Shown: piece after piece, positions 36,773 through 47,272 of the stretch
How the letters are laid out: every line of letters begins with the position of its first letter
Numbering within the stretch: the stretch's first letter is position 1
NCBI RefSeq assembly: GCF_001957125.1
Contig: NZ_MPHJ01000005.1
Coordinates: 278,964 to 342,963 of the forward strand
Source: Shewanella sp. UCD-KL12
Lineage (GTDB): Bacteria; Pseudomonadota; Gammaproteobacteria; Enterobacterales; Shewanellaceae
Length of the DNA stretch: 64,000 nt
Direction: 5' to 3'
Position numbers and translations under genes: made by a program
The notes under the pieces: model-generated
What the model saw: only the letters and a program-made list of their open reading frames with translations
Databases searched by the model: none
Told to the model about the DNA's origin: nothing

Positions 36773-37780
36773 TTATACTAGCAAGCCAATCTTCTCGTAG
36801 ACCTTTTTCACTGTCACTTCGGCACGAGCCTGAGCTTTTTCAGCACCATCTTTCATCACTTGATTCAAGAAGGTAGTATCTTCTCTGAACTCACGATATC
36901 TCGCTTGTAGCGGTTCAATCATCTCTACAACAGCTTCACCTGTTGCCACTTTCAAATGACCGTACATCTTGCCTTCAAATTCAGCCTCTAAGCCAGCAAT
37001 ACTCTTGCCTGAAACACCTGACATCAAGCTTAATAGGTTAGATACACCTGGCTTGTTTTCAGTGTCAAAACGAACAACTGGTGGCTCATCGCTATCGGTC
37101 ATCGCCTTCTTAATCTTCTTCATGATCTTTTTAGGATCTTCAAGCAAGCCGATAACATTATTACGGTTATCATCAGACTTAGACATCTTCTTAAGCGGGT
37201 CTTGTAGCGACATAACCTTAGCGCCTAACTCAGGAATGAATGGCTCTGGAATAGTAAAAGTATCACCGTAGGCATTATTAAAACGCGTTGCAATATCACG
37301 AGTTAACTCTAGGTGCTGCTTCTGATCTTGGCCAACAGGGATCTCATTAGCCTGATACAGAAGAATATCTGCCGCCATAAGTACAGGATAACCAAACAAA
37401 CCGACATTAATGTTGTTAGCATGCTTTTGAGATTTATCTTTAAACTGAGTCATACGATTCAGTTCACCCATCTGGGTATAACAGTTAAGCGCCCAACCTA
37501 GTTGAGTGTGCTGTGGCACCTGTGACTGAATAAATACAGTACTCTTCTTAGGGTCTACACCACAAGCTAGGTATAACGCTAAAGTATCTAAACAAGCATC
37601 TCTTAATGCTTGTGGGTCTTGTCTAACAGTGATGGCATGCAGATCAACGACACAATACAGGCAGTCATGACTATCTTGCATAGCTACCCACTGTCTTAAT
37701 GCACCCATGTAGTTACCAATGGTCAGCTCACCTGACGGTTGAGCACCGCTAAGTACTATGGGTTTTGCGGGGTTAGTCAT
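36773..37780 (-). CDS. trpS: Tryptophanyl-tRNA synthetase
   Basis: A 335-aa class I aminoacyl-tRNA synthetase. The ATP-binding signatures are [14 protein letters not shown] (HIGH-type, about residues 15-28) and KMSKSDD (about 195-201). The length matches the bacterial short form. It follows gph with a 1-bp gap and closes the rpe-gph-trpS operon, the same order as in E. coli. Confidence 0.97.
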   Translation of the reverse strand: MTNPAKPIVLSGAQPSGELTIGNYMGALRQWVAMQDSHDCLYCVVDLHAITVRQDPQALRDACLDTLALYLACGVDPKKSTVFIQSQVPQHTQLGWALNCYTQMGELNRMTQFKDKSQKHANNINVGLFGYPVLMAADILLYQANEIPVGQDQKQHLELTRDIATRFNNAYGDTFTIPEPFIPELGAKVMSLQDPLKKMSKSDDNRNNVIGLLEDPKKIMKKIKKAMTDSDEPPVVRFDTENKPGVSNLLSLMSGVSGKSIAGLEAEFEGKMYGHLKVATGEAVVEMIEPLQARYREFREDTTFLNQVMKDGAEKAQARAEVTVKKVYEKIGLLV

Positions 37781-37781
37781 A

Positions 37782-38483
37782 CTATTCTTGCTCCGTTGCT
37801 TTAAGGCTACTTTTTAGCAGCGTCATTATTTCACTAAATTGTTCACAGACCGCATTTGGGCCACTCAGCCCGATATCTTCACCGTAGTTATACCCATAGG
37901 TCAAGCCTATCGAGGTAATACCAGCAGCTTTTGCAGCTAAAATGTCATTTTTCGAATCACCGACCATCAAAAGCTCGCTTTGCTCTAGCTGCCAATCAGC
38001 AAGAATATGGGTCAAAGGCATAGGATCGGGCTTCATTTTGGCTAAGGAGTCACCACCTAAAATCGTCGAAAAATAATCTCGAATTCTGAAGGCTTCTAAA
38101 AGCGGCAGAGTAAACTTATGAGGTTTGTTCGTTACTATCGCAAGGGGAAAACCAAGCTGTGCGAGTTGAGCTAGGCTTTCTTTTACTCCTGGGTATAACA
38201 AGCTGTGCTGCTGTAAGTGCACTTGATAATGATGCATAAAACGAGACATCGCATTTTCAAGTTCCTCACTTTCAACCTCTCGGTCTAAGGCAAAACTGAG
38301 TGCACGACTCATTAATACTTGAGCACCATTACCAACCCAGCCTCTCACTTGCTCTTGAGAACATGATGCTAGGCCCAACTCCTCAAGCGTTGCTTGAGTG
38401 GCAGCAGCAAGATCAGGAACACTATCAATCAATGTTCCATCGAGATCAAAAGCAATTGCCTTAATATTTTTCCAGCAGCTCAT
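37782..38483 (-). CDS. gph: Phosphoglycolate phosphatase
   Basis: A 233-aa HAD-superfamily hydrolase. Motif I is [14 protein letters not shown] (nucleophile D near residue 13), motif II VTNKP (about 117-121) and motif [20 protein letters not shown] (about 174-188). It dephosphorylates 2-phosphoglycolate formed during DNA repair. It sits between rpe and trpS with only a few bases on either side. Confidence 0.94.
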   Translation of the reverse strand: MSCWKNIKAIAFDLDGTLIDSVPDLAAATQATLEELGLASCSQEQVRGWVGNGAQVLMSRALSFALDREVESEELENAMSRFMHHYQVHLQQHSLLYPGVKESLAQLAQLGFPLAIVTNKPHKFTLPLLEAFRIRDYFSTILGGDSLAKMKPDPMPLTHILADWQLEQSELLMVGDSKNDILAAKAAGITSIGLTYGYNYGEDIGLSGPNAVCEQFSEIMTLLKSSLKATEQE

Positions 38484-38486
38484 AGA

Positions 38487-39161
38487 TTAAGCATCAACCT
38501 TAGCAAGCTCACTACGCATCTCATCGATAACGGCTTTATAGTCAGGCTTATTGAAAATAGCTGAGCCTGCTACAAACATGTCTGCACCAGCGGCTGCAAT
38601 TTCAGCGATATTATCCACTTTAACACCACCATCGACCTGTAGACGGATATCATAGCCGCTATCATCGATCAGCTTTCTAACTTGTCTCAGCTTATCTAAA
38701 GTTGATGGGATGAAGGACTGACCACCAAAACCTGGGTTAACCGACATAAGAAGAATGACATCTAGCTTATCCATAACATGGTCTAAGCAATGTAAGGGTG
38801 TACCTGGGTTTAAGACTAAACCAGCTTTACAACCTGACTCTTTAATCAACTGTAAGCTTCTGTCTAAATGCTCTGTCGCTTCAGGGTGGAATGTGATGAT
38901 TGACGCACCAGCTTTTGCAAAATCACCAATCATGCGATCAACAGGCTTAACCATCAGGTGAACATCTATATCAGCAGTAACCCCATAGTTTCTCAGCGCC
39001 TGGCAAACCATAGGACCAATTGTCAGGTTAGGCACATAATGATTATCCATAACATCAAAATGAACCACGTCGGCGCCAGCATTGAGAACAGCATCAACAT
39101 CTTCACCTAAACGGGCAAAATCGGCAGATAAAATAGAGGGAGCGATAAGAAAAGGGCGCAT
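38487..39161 (-). CDS. rpe: Ribulose-phosphate 3-epimerase
   Basis: A 224-aa TIM-barrel enzyme of the pentose phosphate pathway. Conserved segments are [15 protein letters not shown] (about 6-20), [17 protein letters not shown] (about 34-50), [12 protein letters not shown] (about 139-150) and QVDGGV (about 175-180). It is the first gene of rpe-gph-trpS. In this genome it is separated from dam by two genes of opposite orientation. Confidence 0.96.
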   Translation of the reverse strand: MRPFLIAPSILSADFARLGEDVDAVLNAGADVVHFDVMDNHYVPNLTIGPMVCQALRNYGVTADIDVHLMVKPVDRMIGDFAKAGASIITFHPEATEHLDRSLQLIKESGCKAGLVLNPGTPLHCLDHVMDKLDVILLMSVNPGFGGQSFIPSTLDKLRQVRKLIDDSGYDIRLQVDGGVKVDNIAEIAAAGADMFVAGSAIFNKPDYKAVIDEMRSELAKVDA

Positions 39162-39320
39162 AGCAAACTCATACAGTGTCTAAGAAGTACGCTATTCTAC
39201 CTTTTGCTGACTTTAGGCTCTAGAGCCTATGCCAAATTAAACAGCATCATTCACAAAAAACTCATACCTTTATATGATATTATCTTTCAACTAAAAAAAA
39301 TGTTCAAAATATAAACGGGT

Positions 39321-39330
39321 TTGCTATAAT
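39321..39330 (+). promoter_or_regulatory. Extended -10 promoter element for the small secreted protein gene
   Basis: TTTGCTATAAT ending at 39330 combines a perfect TATAAT with an upstream TG dinucleotide. No good -35 is present, which fits extended -10 promoters. It lies 39 bp before the ATG at 39370. Confidence 0.5.
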
Positions 39331-39369
39331 TACGCGACCTGTGAGGGCTGTTTGATTAAAGGATATATG

Positions 39370-39723
39370 ATGAAAAATGGACATAAGCTCACTGCGAGCA
39401 TTAAATCAGCTTGTTTTCTTGCGGCTTCAGCGTGCGTACTCGCCGTTACAGCTCTGAGTGTTCAAAACCTTTCATCAACTGAATCAGCTTCAGCGTGTGT
39501 ATGCAGTAGCGCAAACTCAACATACAACTCCTCCTTACCTGCGAGCCATCCTAATAACCGATGCGCTCGTCAAAATGAAGATCTCAGCTGGAGCAATTGG
39601 TTCACTGGTAAGAGCCAGTCAAATCAACTCCACTTTGTTGACCTTCTCGAGTTGCTTTACGGCCATAACGATAGTCCACTCGATGAAGTGACTCCTGCAA
39701 ACGGTAAGTTAAACAGCTTTTAA
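39370..39723 (+). CDS. Small secreted protein of unknown function (117 aa)
   Basis: No family recognised. The start at 39370 has AGGA 6 nt upstream; an ATG one codon earlier is spaced too closely. Residues about 1-45 contain a basic N-terminus and a hydrophobic core (SACFLAASACVLAVTAL), consistent with a signal peptide or one membrane anchor. The rest is Ser/Asn-rich with a CVC pair and a further Cys near residue 66. It is 8 bp upstream of a DUF2970 gene on the same strand and likely co-transcribed with it. Confidence 0.6.
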   Translation: MKNGHKLTASIKSACFLAASACVLAVTALSVQNLSSTESASACVCSSANSTYNSSLPASHPNNRCARQNEDLSWSNWFTGKSQSNQLHFVDLLELLYGHNDSPLDEVTPANGKLNSF

Positions 39724-39731
39724 TTCAGTTA

Positions 39732-39917
39732 ATGCTTATTAAGTTCTGGCAGCTATTTTTAACGACTGCAGCAGCCTTTTTTGGGGTACAAAGCGAACAG
39801 AATAGGCAAAGGGACTTTCAAAGTAGCTCGCCTTTGCCTTTCATCTTGATGGGAATACTTTTAGCCGTTATCTTGATAATAACGCTTATATTTATCGTAA
39901 AACAGGTACTTGCTTAG
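39732..39917 (+). CDS. DUF2970 family small membrane protein
   Basis: A 61-aa protein matching the DUF2970 pattern: LTTAAAFFGVQSEQNRQRDF (about residues 10-29), then a single C-terminal membrane helix (about 36-58). These proteins are found in proteobacteria and have no assigned role. It converges with dam. Confidence 0.8.
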   Translation: MLIKFWQLFLTTAAAFFGVQSEQNRQRDFQSSSPLPFILMGILLAVILIITLIFIVKQVLA

Positions 39918-39948
39918 CACACGTAATCGTTAGCCAACTAAGAGAATA

Positions 39949-40788
39949 TTAATCATTTTCACTGTGGTAGCGATCATCATATAACGCCATCAACTCATCT
40001 ACTTTCTTACGTCCACTGCCTTTTTGGCTGATATTACGCTGCACTTTAATCGTGTCTAAATTGGCACCATGGTAAAGCTCTCTTGTTAGCGGAGTGTCAT
40101 GGTTACTGATCAAAACAGGAATTCCACGTTCAATTGCGGTGTGACGAGACTCTCTGGCCAATAACGCTTGGTCATCTAAGCTAAAGCCTGCACCCACATA
40201 AGTGGTAAAACTTGCTGTGGTGGATAGCGGCGCATAAGGTGGATCGCAATATACGACATCGCCCTCGGTGGCTAACTCAAAAGCTTGCTCATAACCGATA
40301 CACCTGAACTCTGCACATTGCGCTTTTTCAGAGAAAGCACGTAGCTCTTTCTCTGGGAAGTAAGGCTTTTTATATGAGCCAAAGGGGACATTAAACCCAC
40401 CCTTACGATTATAACGGCATAAGCCATTAAATCCGTGACGGTTCATATAAAGGAAATAGACTGAGCGAATAAATGGGTCGCTGGTGAGGTTAAATTCAGC
40501 TCTTACTTTGTAGTAGGCTTCTTTATCATTCATCTCTTCAACGAACATCGCCTTTGCGGCTTCAATATATCTTTCAGGCTCAGTTTGAACAATCTTATAG
40601 AGATTAATAAGATCTTGATTGATATCACATAGAAGATAGCTAGAGTAATTTGTATTGAGAAAAACGGAGCCTGCTCCAACAAATGGCTCTACTAAGCGAT
40701 CTCCCTCAGGCAGGTGCTCCGAGAGTGCATCAATCAGTTTAAATTTTCCACCAGCCCACTTCAGAAAGGCTCTCTGTTTTTTACTCAT
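39949..40788 (-). CDS. dam: DNA adenine methylase (GATC)
   Basis: A 279-aa N6-adenine methyltransferase. The S-adenosylmethionine site is FLKWAGGKFKLI (about 8-19) with FVGAGSVFLN (about 36-45), and the catalytic motif is DPPY (about 181-184). It methylates GATC for mismatch-repair strand choice, replication timing and phase variation. It lies 49 bp downstream of damX in aroK-aroB-damX-dam. Confidence 0.96.
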   Translation of the reverse strand: MSKKQRAFLKWAGGKFKLIDALSEHLPEGDRLVEPFVGAGSVFLNTNYSSYLLCDINQDLINLYKIVQTEPERYIEAAKAMFVEEMNDKEAYYKVRAEFNLTSDPFIRSVYFLYMNRHGFNGLCRYNRKGGFNVPFGSYKKPYFPEKELRAFSEKAQCAEFRCIGYEQAFELATEGDVVYCDPPYAPLSTTASFTTYVGAGFSLDDQALLARESRHTAIERGIPVLISNHDTPLTRELYHGANLDTIKVQRNISQKGSGRKKVDELMALYDDRYHSEND

Positions 40789-40837
40789 CTAAATTGATTG
40801 AATGCTAAGACAAAAGAAGGTGTCGATTGTACTCTGT

Positions 40838-42226
40838 TTAAATAGGAATATCATTAATAGCAAGGCTATCTTGTCGCTCATAATCAACTATATCTTTTAA
40901 CTGCCTGACCCAAGGTAAACCAATTTGATACTTTTCCACCAAACTACGCGCCTTTTCATTTGCTAGCCCAAGTGATGAAAACTCCCCGAGTAAGACAATC
41001 CAACGATCCCCGTGACGAGCAATGCTCACCTCTGACTCAGGCTTTAAGGCTGATAAGATGTTCTTTAGTGATTTTGCTTTGCGTACACTGGCAATTTGGA
41101 GCGTGTAGCCATCAGTAATAACGGGCTTATCTTGTTTAACCTCAACGGGTGTAGGCTGCTTATTCGTTTGCAGCTCTATAATTTCGACCGGTTTTGCAGT
41201 AAAAACTTCTGGTTTGTTTTCGGCAAGCGCTGTATCCGGCTTGCTAATAACTTCTGTCGAAGACTCTGCAGAGAGCAGAGATTCAGTATGCTTTTTCTCT
41301 TGGCTCGCTAGCAATATTTCTGCGCGCTGTTTATCCAATAGATAGGCTCGATTCTCAAAATATCCAACCAGTACTTGCTCACCATATGTCACTAACGTCG
41401 TTGGTTTCCCCCATGCTTGTGTAACCGTTTTATCTATTGAGGGGCTAATCGCCTGGCTTGAAGGCATAATAAACAAGAGTAAAGAAGTGATACAAACGAC
41501 AAGCAGTAACAGGCCTGCAAGCAGCCCCTTAGGCCAACGACGAGGTGGCTCTATTGAGGTTTGCCCATTAAGTGATAATTCAAGTAAATTGACGACCTCT
41601 TGTGGGTTGCCTAACTGCTTTTCCAATTGAGACTTAACTATCTCCCTTGGTGTAAAAGGGTCCTCAGCACTACGACTCAGTAACGTGTAGTACAGGGCCT
41701 CTCTCTCCTTTGCAGCTAGAGGCTCAATATTAATACAAAGCAGAGTTTCTTGGTGGGTATCTGATAGTCCAGCTTCAAGCTCATCAAAAAATGACTGGCT
41801 ACAGGTCAAAGTCAACGATAGGTTTTTTCCAGGAATATCGAGCAGACTTAGCATGATACATTCAGCAATTAGCTCCATAGGGAGGTAATGCGCATCATCT
41901 AGTACAATAAATGAAGATTGAGGCAGCGATGAAGATAGGCGTAATATGGTATCGGCTAATGGGATCTCATCATCAAAAACGGGATCTGAAAATAGCTGAA
42001 CTAATATTTTTCGGCGAATTTCACTACTTTCACAATGTTTGGGGCAAGTAACGAGTGCAGAGCTAAACTCCTCAAGTTCATTGAGAAGAGAAGTAATTAG
42101 CGTTGTTTTACCTGAGCCATTCCCGCCAGTAACGGCGATTAACTGTTGCCCATAAAGACTAACGTGCTGCAGTCTCTGAACAAGGGTTTCTTGGCTAGGT
42201 AATAATATCGAGTCGTTAAATGTCAC
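40838..42226 (-). CDS. damX: DamX-type cell-division protein with AAA ATPase and SPOR domains
   Basis: A 462-aa protein. The N-terminal ATPase domain has Walker A GGNGSGKTTLI (about 34-44) and Walker B FIVLDDAH (about 105-112). One membrane helix lies at about 233-252 (LLAGLLLLVVCITSLLLF). A periplasmic linker rich in Lys, Pro and Glu leads to a C-terminal SPOR domain (about 370-440, TDGYTLQIASVRKAKSL). SPOR binds denuded septal glycan, placing the protein at the division ring. It lies 17 bp after aroB. Confidence 0.92.
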   Translation of the reverse strand: MTFNDSILLPSQETLVQRLQHVSLYGQQLIAVTGGNGSGKTTLITSLLNELEEFSSALVTCPKHCESSEIRRKILVQLFSDPVFDDEIPLADTILRLSSSLPQSSFIVLDDAHYLPMELIAECIMLSLLDIPGKNLSLTLTCSQSFFDELEAGLSDTHQETLLCINIEPLAAKEREALYYTLLSRSAEDPFTPREIVKSQLEKQLGNPQEVVNLLELSLNGQTSIEPPRRWPKGLLAGLLLLVVCITSLLLFIMPSSQAISPSIDKTVTQAWGKPTTLVTYGEQVLVGYFENRAYLLDKQRAEILLASQEKKHTESLLSAESSTEVISKPDTALAENKPEVFTAKPVEIIELQTNKQPTPVEVKQDKPVITDGYTLQIASVRKAKSLKNILSALKPESEVSIARHGDRWIVLLGEFSSLGLANEKARSLVEKYQIGLPWVRQLKDIVDYERQDSLAINDIPI

Positions 42227-42243
42227 TCACACACCACATCAAT

Positions 42244-43320
42244 CTAAGTGCAGCGAATAACCTGTTCCAGTACCTCATCAGTCACATCACTGTATACTCC
42301 TGACTTGCCTATAGCTTCAGGTAGCACCAACCTAACTTGACCCTTTAGTACCTTCTTATCTCGCCGCATATGCTTAATGAACTGTTCAAAGTTCATTGAA
42401 TCCGGAGGTGAAACTGGTAAATCAAATGCTTGGAATATCTTAGTAATCCGACAAACAATTGACTCATCGATTAAACCTATCTGTTTAGCTGTATTTGCAG
42501 CAAGTACTGTGCCAGCAGAAACTGCTTCACCGTGTAACCAGACGCCGTAGCCCATCTCAGCTTCGATAGCATGTCCGAAAGTATGACCCAAATTGAGCAG
42601 CGCACGCACCCCTCTCTCCGTTTCATCTTCAGCAACAACCTCAGCCTTAATTTCACAACACCGACCAATTGCATATTGTAAAGCTTCTGTTTCTAATGAC
42701 TTAAGTTGAGAAATATTATTCTCTAACCATTGGAAGAACTCTTCATCCCAGATGATACCGTACTTAATAACTTCGGCCATACCTGCGGCAAACTCTCGAG
42801 CAGGAAGTGTACTTAAGCAACAAGTATCGATGACCACCAGCTTAGGTTGATAGAAGGCACCTATCATGTTTTTACCTAAGGGATGGTTAACAGCAGTTTT
42901 GCCACCAACAGATGAGTCTACTTGGGAAAGTAGTGTCGTTGGCACTTGAATAAAATCAACACCCCTTTGATAACTCGCGGCAGCGAAGCCGGTCATATCA
43001 CCAATAACACCACCACCTAGCGCGATAAGAACAGTGTCTCTGCCAAGGTTTTGTTGTAAAAGGGAGGTAAAGATATCATCCATCTGAGTGATCGTTTTGT
43101 ATTGCTCGCCATCAGGTAAGATAACGGGCTCAGCACAATCAAACTCAGCTAATGTAGACTGTAGCGACTCTAAATAGAGTGGCGCTATCGTGTCATTTGT
43201 AACAATTAGAATTTTCTTGTCTTGGAGGTAGCGAGCAAAATGCTCGCCACAACTCATCAAATCCTGGCCAATAACTATAGGATAACTTCTGTCACCGAGC
43301 TCAACCTGAATCTGCTTCAT
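42244..43320 (-). CDS. aroB: 3-dehydroquinate synthase
   Basis: A 358-aa shikimate-pathway enzyme converting DAHP to 3-dehydroquinate with NAD and a divalent metal. The NAD-binding signature [14 protein letters not shown] (about 101-114) and metal-ligand regions such as [12 protein letters not shown] (about 240-251) are present. It follows aroK by 8 bp. Confidence 0.97.
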   Translation of the reverse strand: MKQIQVELGDRSYPIVIGQDLMSCGEHFARYLQDKKILIVTNDTIAPLYLESLQSTLAEFDCAEPVILPDGEQYKTITQMDDIFTSLLQQNLGRDTVLIALGGGVIGDMTGFAAASYQRGVDFIQVPTTLLSQVDSSVGGKTAVNHPLGKNMIGAFYQPKLVVIDTCCLSTLPAREFAAGMAEVIKYGIIWDEEFFQWLENNISQLKSLETEALQYAIGRCCEIKAEVVAEDETERGVRALLNLGHTFGHAIEAEMGYGVWLHGEAVSAGTVLAANTAKQIGLIDESIVCRITKIFQAFDLPVSPPDSMNFEQFIKHMRRDKKVLKGQVRLVLPEAIGKSGVYSDVTDEVLEQVIRCT

Positions 43321-43328
43321 TATTCCGC

Positions 43329-43844
43329 CTAGAAACCTAACTGTTCAATAATTTGATTAGCTACTACTTTTGCACTTTGTTCGTCAGTCTTTACTATGAC
43401 ATCAGCAATCTCTTCGTACAAAGGATTACGAGTCTCAGCTAGATTTTCCAAAACTTCTCTTGGGTCGTCTACCTGTAGTAACGGACGGCGCTTATCTCGT
43501 TGGGTACGAGCAACTTGCTTATCGATTGTGGTCTCTAAATAGACGACAATTCCACGAGCAGAGAGATTATTACGGATCTCTTTACTTTGAATTGATCCCC
43601 CTCCTGTCGCTAGAACGATACCTTGCTTTTCAGTTAAGTCTGCGACTACTTGTGTTTCGCGAACGCGGAAGCCCTCTTCACCTTCGACATCAAAAACCCA
43701 CGCGATGTCAGCACCAGTGCGCTTTTCAATCTCGTGATCTGAATCGTGGAAGTCTAGGTGTAGCATCTGTGCTAGATGACGGCCTATTGTGCTTTTACCA
43801 GCCCCCATAGGGCCTACTAGAAAAATATTACGTTTCTCAGCCAT
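43329..43844 (-). CDS. aroK: Shikimate kinase I
   Basis: A 171-aa P-loop kinase with Walker [13 protein letters not shown] (about 11-22), the shikimate-binding [11 protein letters not shown] segment (about 34-44) and GGGS (about 80-83). It phosphorylates shikimate in aromatic amino-acid synthesis. It is about 220 bp downstream of pilQ and separated from it by a terminator, so it starts the aroKB-damX-dam unit. Confidence 0.97.
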   Translation of the reverse strand: MAEKRNIFLVGPMGAGKSTIGRHLAQMLHLDFHDSDHEIEKRTGADIAWVFDVEGEEGFRVRETQVVADLTEKQGIVLATGGGSIQSKEIRNNLSARGIVVYLETTIDKQVARTQRDKRRPLLQVDDPREVLENLAETRNPLYEEIADVIVKTDEQSAKVVANQIIEQLGF

Positions 43845-44014
43845 TGCTTTTACGTCTGAATCTTATATGAAGTTTGCGGACGCCGATTTGAAAAAATAAA
43901 ATCGACCTAAAATGTTACCTTGCTCTAATGAGACTTGACCGTTGATTATCTCAGTTAAACCCTATCAATGGCAACCCATGTATCACACATAATGTAAAAT
44001 TAGTCACTAGAACA

Positions 44015-44045
44015 TAAAAAAGCCAGTGTTTCATACACTGGCTTA
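44015..44045 (-). terminator. Intrinsic terminator downstream of pilQ
   Basis: AGCCAGTGT (44021-44029) pairs perfectly with ACACTGGCT (44035-44043). On the minus strand the stem is followed by TTTTT. Confidence 0.88.
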
Positions 44046-44066
44046 ACTTTAGACTATCAGGTGTCT

Positions 44067-46112
44067 CTATAACTCTTCAGAGATGATTTTAGGAGTTACA
44101 AATATTAATAGCTCCTGTCTTTCATTAGAGTCTGAAGTACTCCTGAATAGGAAGCCAACAAAAGGAATATCACCAAGCACTGGCACCTTGCTCACACGGC
44201 TAATTAAGTTTTGCTGATAGATACCACCTAGCACTATCGTTTCACCATGATCGACTAGCACTTGGGTACCAATCCGTTGCGTATCAATTGAAACCGCTGA
44301 ACCTAGAGGTGTATCTACAACTTCACCTTTTGAATCTTGAGTAATCTCTAAGTCTAAAATAACCCTATTATCTGGCGTTATCTGCGGCGTAACACGTAGT
44401 GATAACACCGCCTTTTTAAAGCTTACCGTTGAAGCACCGCTAGAGCTAGATTCAACATAAGGAATTTGCACACCTTGCTCGATATAGGCTGCTTTTTGAT
44501 TAGAGGTAGTAATACGCGGGCTAGCGATGATTTCACCCTTATTTTCCTGCTCTAAAGCACTTAGCTCCATATCAAGGACTGTGCCGTCAGCAAGTTTGGC
44601 GACATGGAACGCTATACTAGCGGCTCCAGCAGGCGCAGGTAAGGCTACATTGAGCCTATCGGCTAAAGCTGGAACAAGACCATTAGCAATGCTCTCCGCG
44701 CCTTCTAAGCTACCAGAGGTTCCTTTATCACCTTGCTGATCGGTAATTCCCCATTGGATGCCAAGATCTTCAGAGACATTGTCTTTGACCGTTACCATTC
44801 TCGCTTCAATAAGTACCTGACGTATTGGTATATCTAGCACTTCAATCAGTCTATGAATATTCTCAAGTGTCTCTTCCGTATCTTTCACCAACAAGGTATT
44901 GGTACGCTCATCAACTGCAACACTGCCTCGTGTCGTCAATAAACTAGATTCTTCACTTTTCAGAAGCTCTGCAATCGCAGTCGCTTTTGCGTAGTTAATT
45001 TGAAGATATTCAGAATATAAAGGCGCTAACTCCTTCACTTCCAGCTGATTTTTCAACTGCTGGCTTTCTCGAATTGCTAGCTCTTCGCTAGGCGCAATCA
45101 TTAAGATATTGCCTTCGATTCGTTTATCTAACCCCTTAGTTTGCAAGATAAGATCTAAAGCTTGATCCCAAGGTACGTCGTCTAAACGTAAGGTGATATC
45201 ACCTTCAACAGTATCACTGGTCACTAAGTTAAAATTATTATAATCGGCAATAATCTGCAAAACGGTTCTGACTGAGATGCTTTGGAAGTTTAGTGACAAT
45301 GAACGTCCATCATATTTCTTCTCTTCTTTAGCCACTTTTAGCTTTTCAGCTTTCTTAACACTTAGGCGAAAAAGGCTACCCTCTTGCTTATAGTTGTACT
45401 CATACTGGCCTGAAATATCGACTAAAATGCGTGTTGTTAACTCATCTTTAAATGTTTCAAAACTACGCACTGGCGTGGCAAAATCTTGAACATCCATCAC
45501 GTAAAGGAGCTCTTCACTGATCTCAGTATTGTAAAGTTGCAATTCAAGCTTAGAACCAACCTGTTTAACATTCGCAGCAACTGAGCTGTTGTTTAATTTA
45601 ACCAGTAACTCGCCACCACCTACTGAGGTTCTTCTAAAATCTATGTTCTCGATACCGTTAATAAAAGGATTAGTAGCCACTTCATTACGATCAGCAACTT
45701 CATCATTGATGGTTAGGTTATAGGTATTACCTTCAAGCCTTCCCTTATAAGCCTTAACGTTATTCAGCGTCACTACCACCTGCATGACACCGCCAGCTTG
45801 ACTAATATCAATCAGTTCAACACCAACTGTATCCACAGGTATGCTGTCTTTCTCTAATCCAGAAATAGTGCCATCAAAACCTAAGTTGATTTGAGCAGGC
45901 TCTGCATTGAGTGATATTTCAGGTGCCGTTATATCATTCTCAAAAATTAGCTGTAGTTCTAATTGATGGTCTACAACTGCATGGTACTTTACATCCACCA
46001 AGCGGTTTTCAGCCGCAGCATTTGAAGCGCTCATTATAAAAATAAAAGCACCGAACACTCTAAAAAGAGAAGACACATTAAAAAAGTTTTTTATCGCGGC
46101 AGAAGATTCCAT
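44067..46112 (-). CDS. pilQ: Type IV pilus secretin PilQ
   Basis: A 681-aa outer-membrane secretin. It has an N-terminal signal segment (about 14-34), two AMIN peptidoglycan-binding domains (about 40-250), a secretin N0/STN region (SLNFQSISVRTVLQIIADYNN, about 270-290), an N1 domain, and the C-terminal secretin pore (about 430-680) containing VLIEARMVTVKD and VPVLGDIPFVGFLF. It forms the channel through which the pilus exits. It is the last gene of pilMNOPQ and lies 21 bp after pilP. Confidence 0.96.
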   Translation of the reverse strand: MESSAAIKNFFNVSSLFRVFGAFIFIMSASNAAAENRLVDVKYHAVVDHQLELQLIFENDITAPEISLNAEPAQINLGFDGTISGLEKDSIPVDTVGVELIDISQAGGVMQVVVTLNNVKAYKGRLEGNTYNLTINDEVADRNEVATNPFINGIENIDFRRTSVGGGELLVKLNNSSVAANVKQVGSKLELQLYNTEISEELLYVMDVQDFATPVRSFETFKDELTTRILVDISGQYEYNYKQEGSLFRLSVKKAEKLKVAKEEKKYDGRSLSLNFQSISVRTVLQIIADYNNFNLVTSDTVEGDITLRLDDVPWDQALDLILQTKGLDKRIEGNILMIAPSEELAIRESQQLKNQLEVKELAPLYSEYLQINYAKATAIAELLKSEESSLLTTRGSVAVDERTNTLLVKDTEETLENIHRLIEVLDIPIRQVLIEARMVTVKDNVSEDLGIQWGITDQQGDKGTSGSLEGAESIANGLVPALADRLNVALPAPAGAASIAFHVAKLADGTVLDMELSALEQENKGEIIASPRITTSNQKAAYIEQGVQIPYVESSSSGASTVSFKKAVLSLRVTPQITPDNRVILDLEITQDSKGEVVDTPLGSAVSIDTQRIGTQVLVDHGETIVLGGIYQQNLISRVSKVPVLGDIPFVGFLFRSTSDSNERQELLIFVTPKIISEEL

Positions 46113-46133
46113 TATTCCCTCATCCTTCGCTTG

Positions 46134-46655
46134 TTATTCACCAGTAAGTTCCATGCTGCTTGACCTTTCAGTCCAGCAACCTGATCCATCTGGAATTAAT
46201 TCAATTATTTCGACCATTTGCTGAGAGACTTTAGCGATACGGCCATTATAAAGCCCTAAATACTCACCAATACCCAAACGGTAAACACTACCATCGTTTG
46301 TTTCTACCAGAGCCCAAATTGAATCTGGTTCGCTCAAAGTTCCACGCATTTTCAAACTATCTAACGCATAAGTTTCAAGCCGTCCTTTACGCCTATTAAG
46401 ATCTGGTTGAATACAGTCCTTGGTTGTATCTATCACCTCCTCGGTTAACTCTCTTGAAGGAGGCACAAAAGGACTTCGCATCAAATCAGCTTGATATACA
46501 AAATGTTCAAACTTAGGTGTTTCTTTCAATGGCGGAATATGTGCTACATGTTGCGACTTGGTAGTAGTAACAAATAGCTCTAAATCACTACGGTCGCCAA
46601 CACAACCGGTTAAAAACAGACAAAAAAGGCCTAAAGAAAGTAATCTAGCAATCAT
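46134..46655 (-). CDS. pilP: Type IV pilus assembly lipoprotein PilP
   Basis: A 173-aa inner-membrane lipoprotein with lipobox LTGC (C18). The C-terminal beta domain (about 85-170; LKMRGTLSEPDSIWALVET, then YRLGIGEYLGLYNGRI) binds PilQ and links the inner-membrane complex PilMNO to the secretin. It overlaps pilO by 4 bp, indicating coupled translation. Confidence 0.94.
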   Translation of the reverse strand: MIARLLSLGLFCLFLTGCVGDRSDLELFVTTTKSQHVAHIPPLKETPKFEHFVYQADLMRSPFVPPSRELTEEVIDTTKDCIQPDLNRRKGRLETYALDSLKMRGTLSEPDSIWALVETNDGSVYRLGIGEYLGLYNGRIAKVSQQMVEIIELIPDGSGCWTERSSSMELTGE

Positions 46656-47272
46656 TTTTTAGCCCCCTTACTGTCTTCTGGAGGTAGTGAAGCTCCCTCT
46701 TTAAACCGATAGGTTTTAGCTAGGATTTCCATCCCCAGCGCCCCATCATCAGTTTTCTTAATCACAAAATCATGCAAACTGACAATACGAGGAAGCTTGG
46801 CTATACCACTGACTAACTGGCCTAGTTCATGGTATTCACCACTTACCGACATACTGATAGGAAACTCGATATAAAAGTCTCTCTGAATCTCTTCACGCCA
46901 ATCTAGACTGTCTATTTTCAATCCTGAGTCTGTCGCAACAAAAGTAATATCATCGACTAGACCTGGCATTTCATTCTGAGAAGGTAGCATTTTAAGCAGC
47001 TCAGCAAACTGCAGCTCCATAATGGCCAACTGTTCTCTATAAAGTTTTAAATTTGCTGCCAATTGGTATTTGGATTTAAAGTCAGTCTTGAGAGCAGCTT
47101 CCTGATTCTGGACAGTGTTAAGCTCATCAATTGCATCAGAGACAAACAAAAAATAACTTGCAACAAAGATACAAACAGCTAGCAGTACGGCAAAAACAAT
47201 TTTAACCAGTGGCGGCCAACCACCGACATTTTCAAAGTCGATATCGTTAAACTGATCCAAGTCGAGATTCAT
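46652..47272 (-). CDS. pilO: Type IV pilus alignment protein PilO
   Basis: A 206-aa bitopic inner-membrane protein: a short cytoplasmic N-terminus, one membrane helix (about 24-48, PLVKIVFAVLLAVCIFVASYF), a coiled coil (about 50-95) and a ferredoxin-like periplasmic domain. It pairs with PilN and joins PilP in the alignment complex. It overlaps both pilN and pilP by 4 bp. Confidence 0.94.
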   Translation of the reverse strand: MNLDLDQFNDIDFENVGGWPPLVKIVFAVLLAVCIFVASYFLFVSDAIDELNTVQNQEAALKTDFKSKYQLAANLKLYREQLAIMELQFAELLKMLPSQNEMPGLVDDITFVATDSGLKIDSLDWREEIQRDFYIEFPISMSVSGEYHELGQLVSGIAKLPRIVSLHDFVIKKTDDGALGMEILAKTYRFKEGASLPPEDSKGAKK

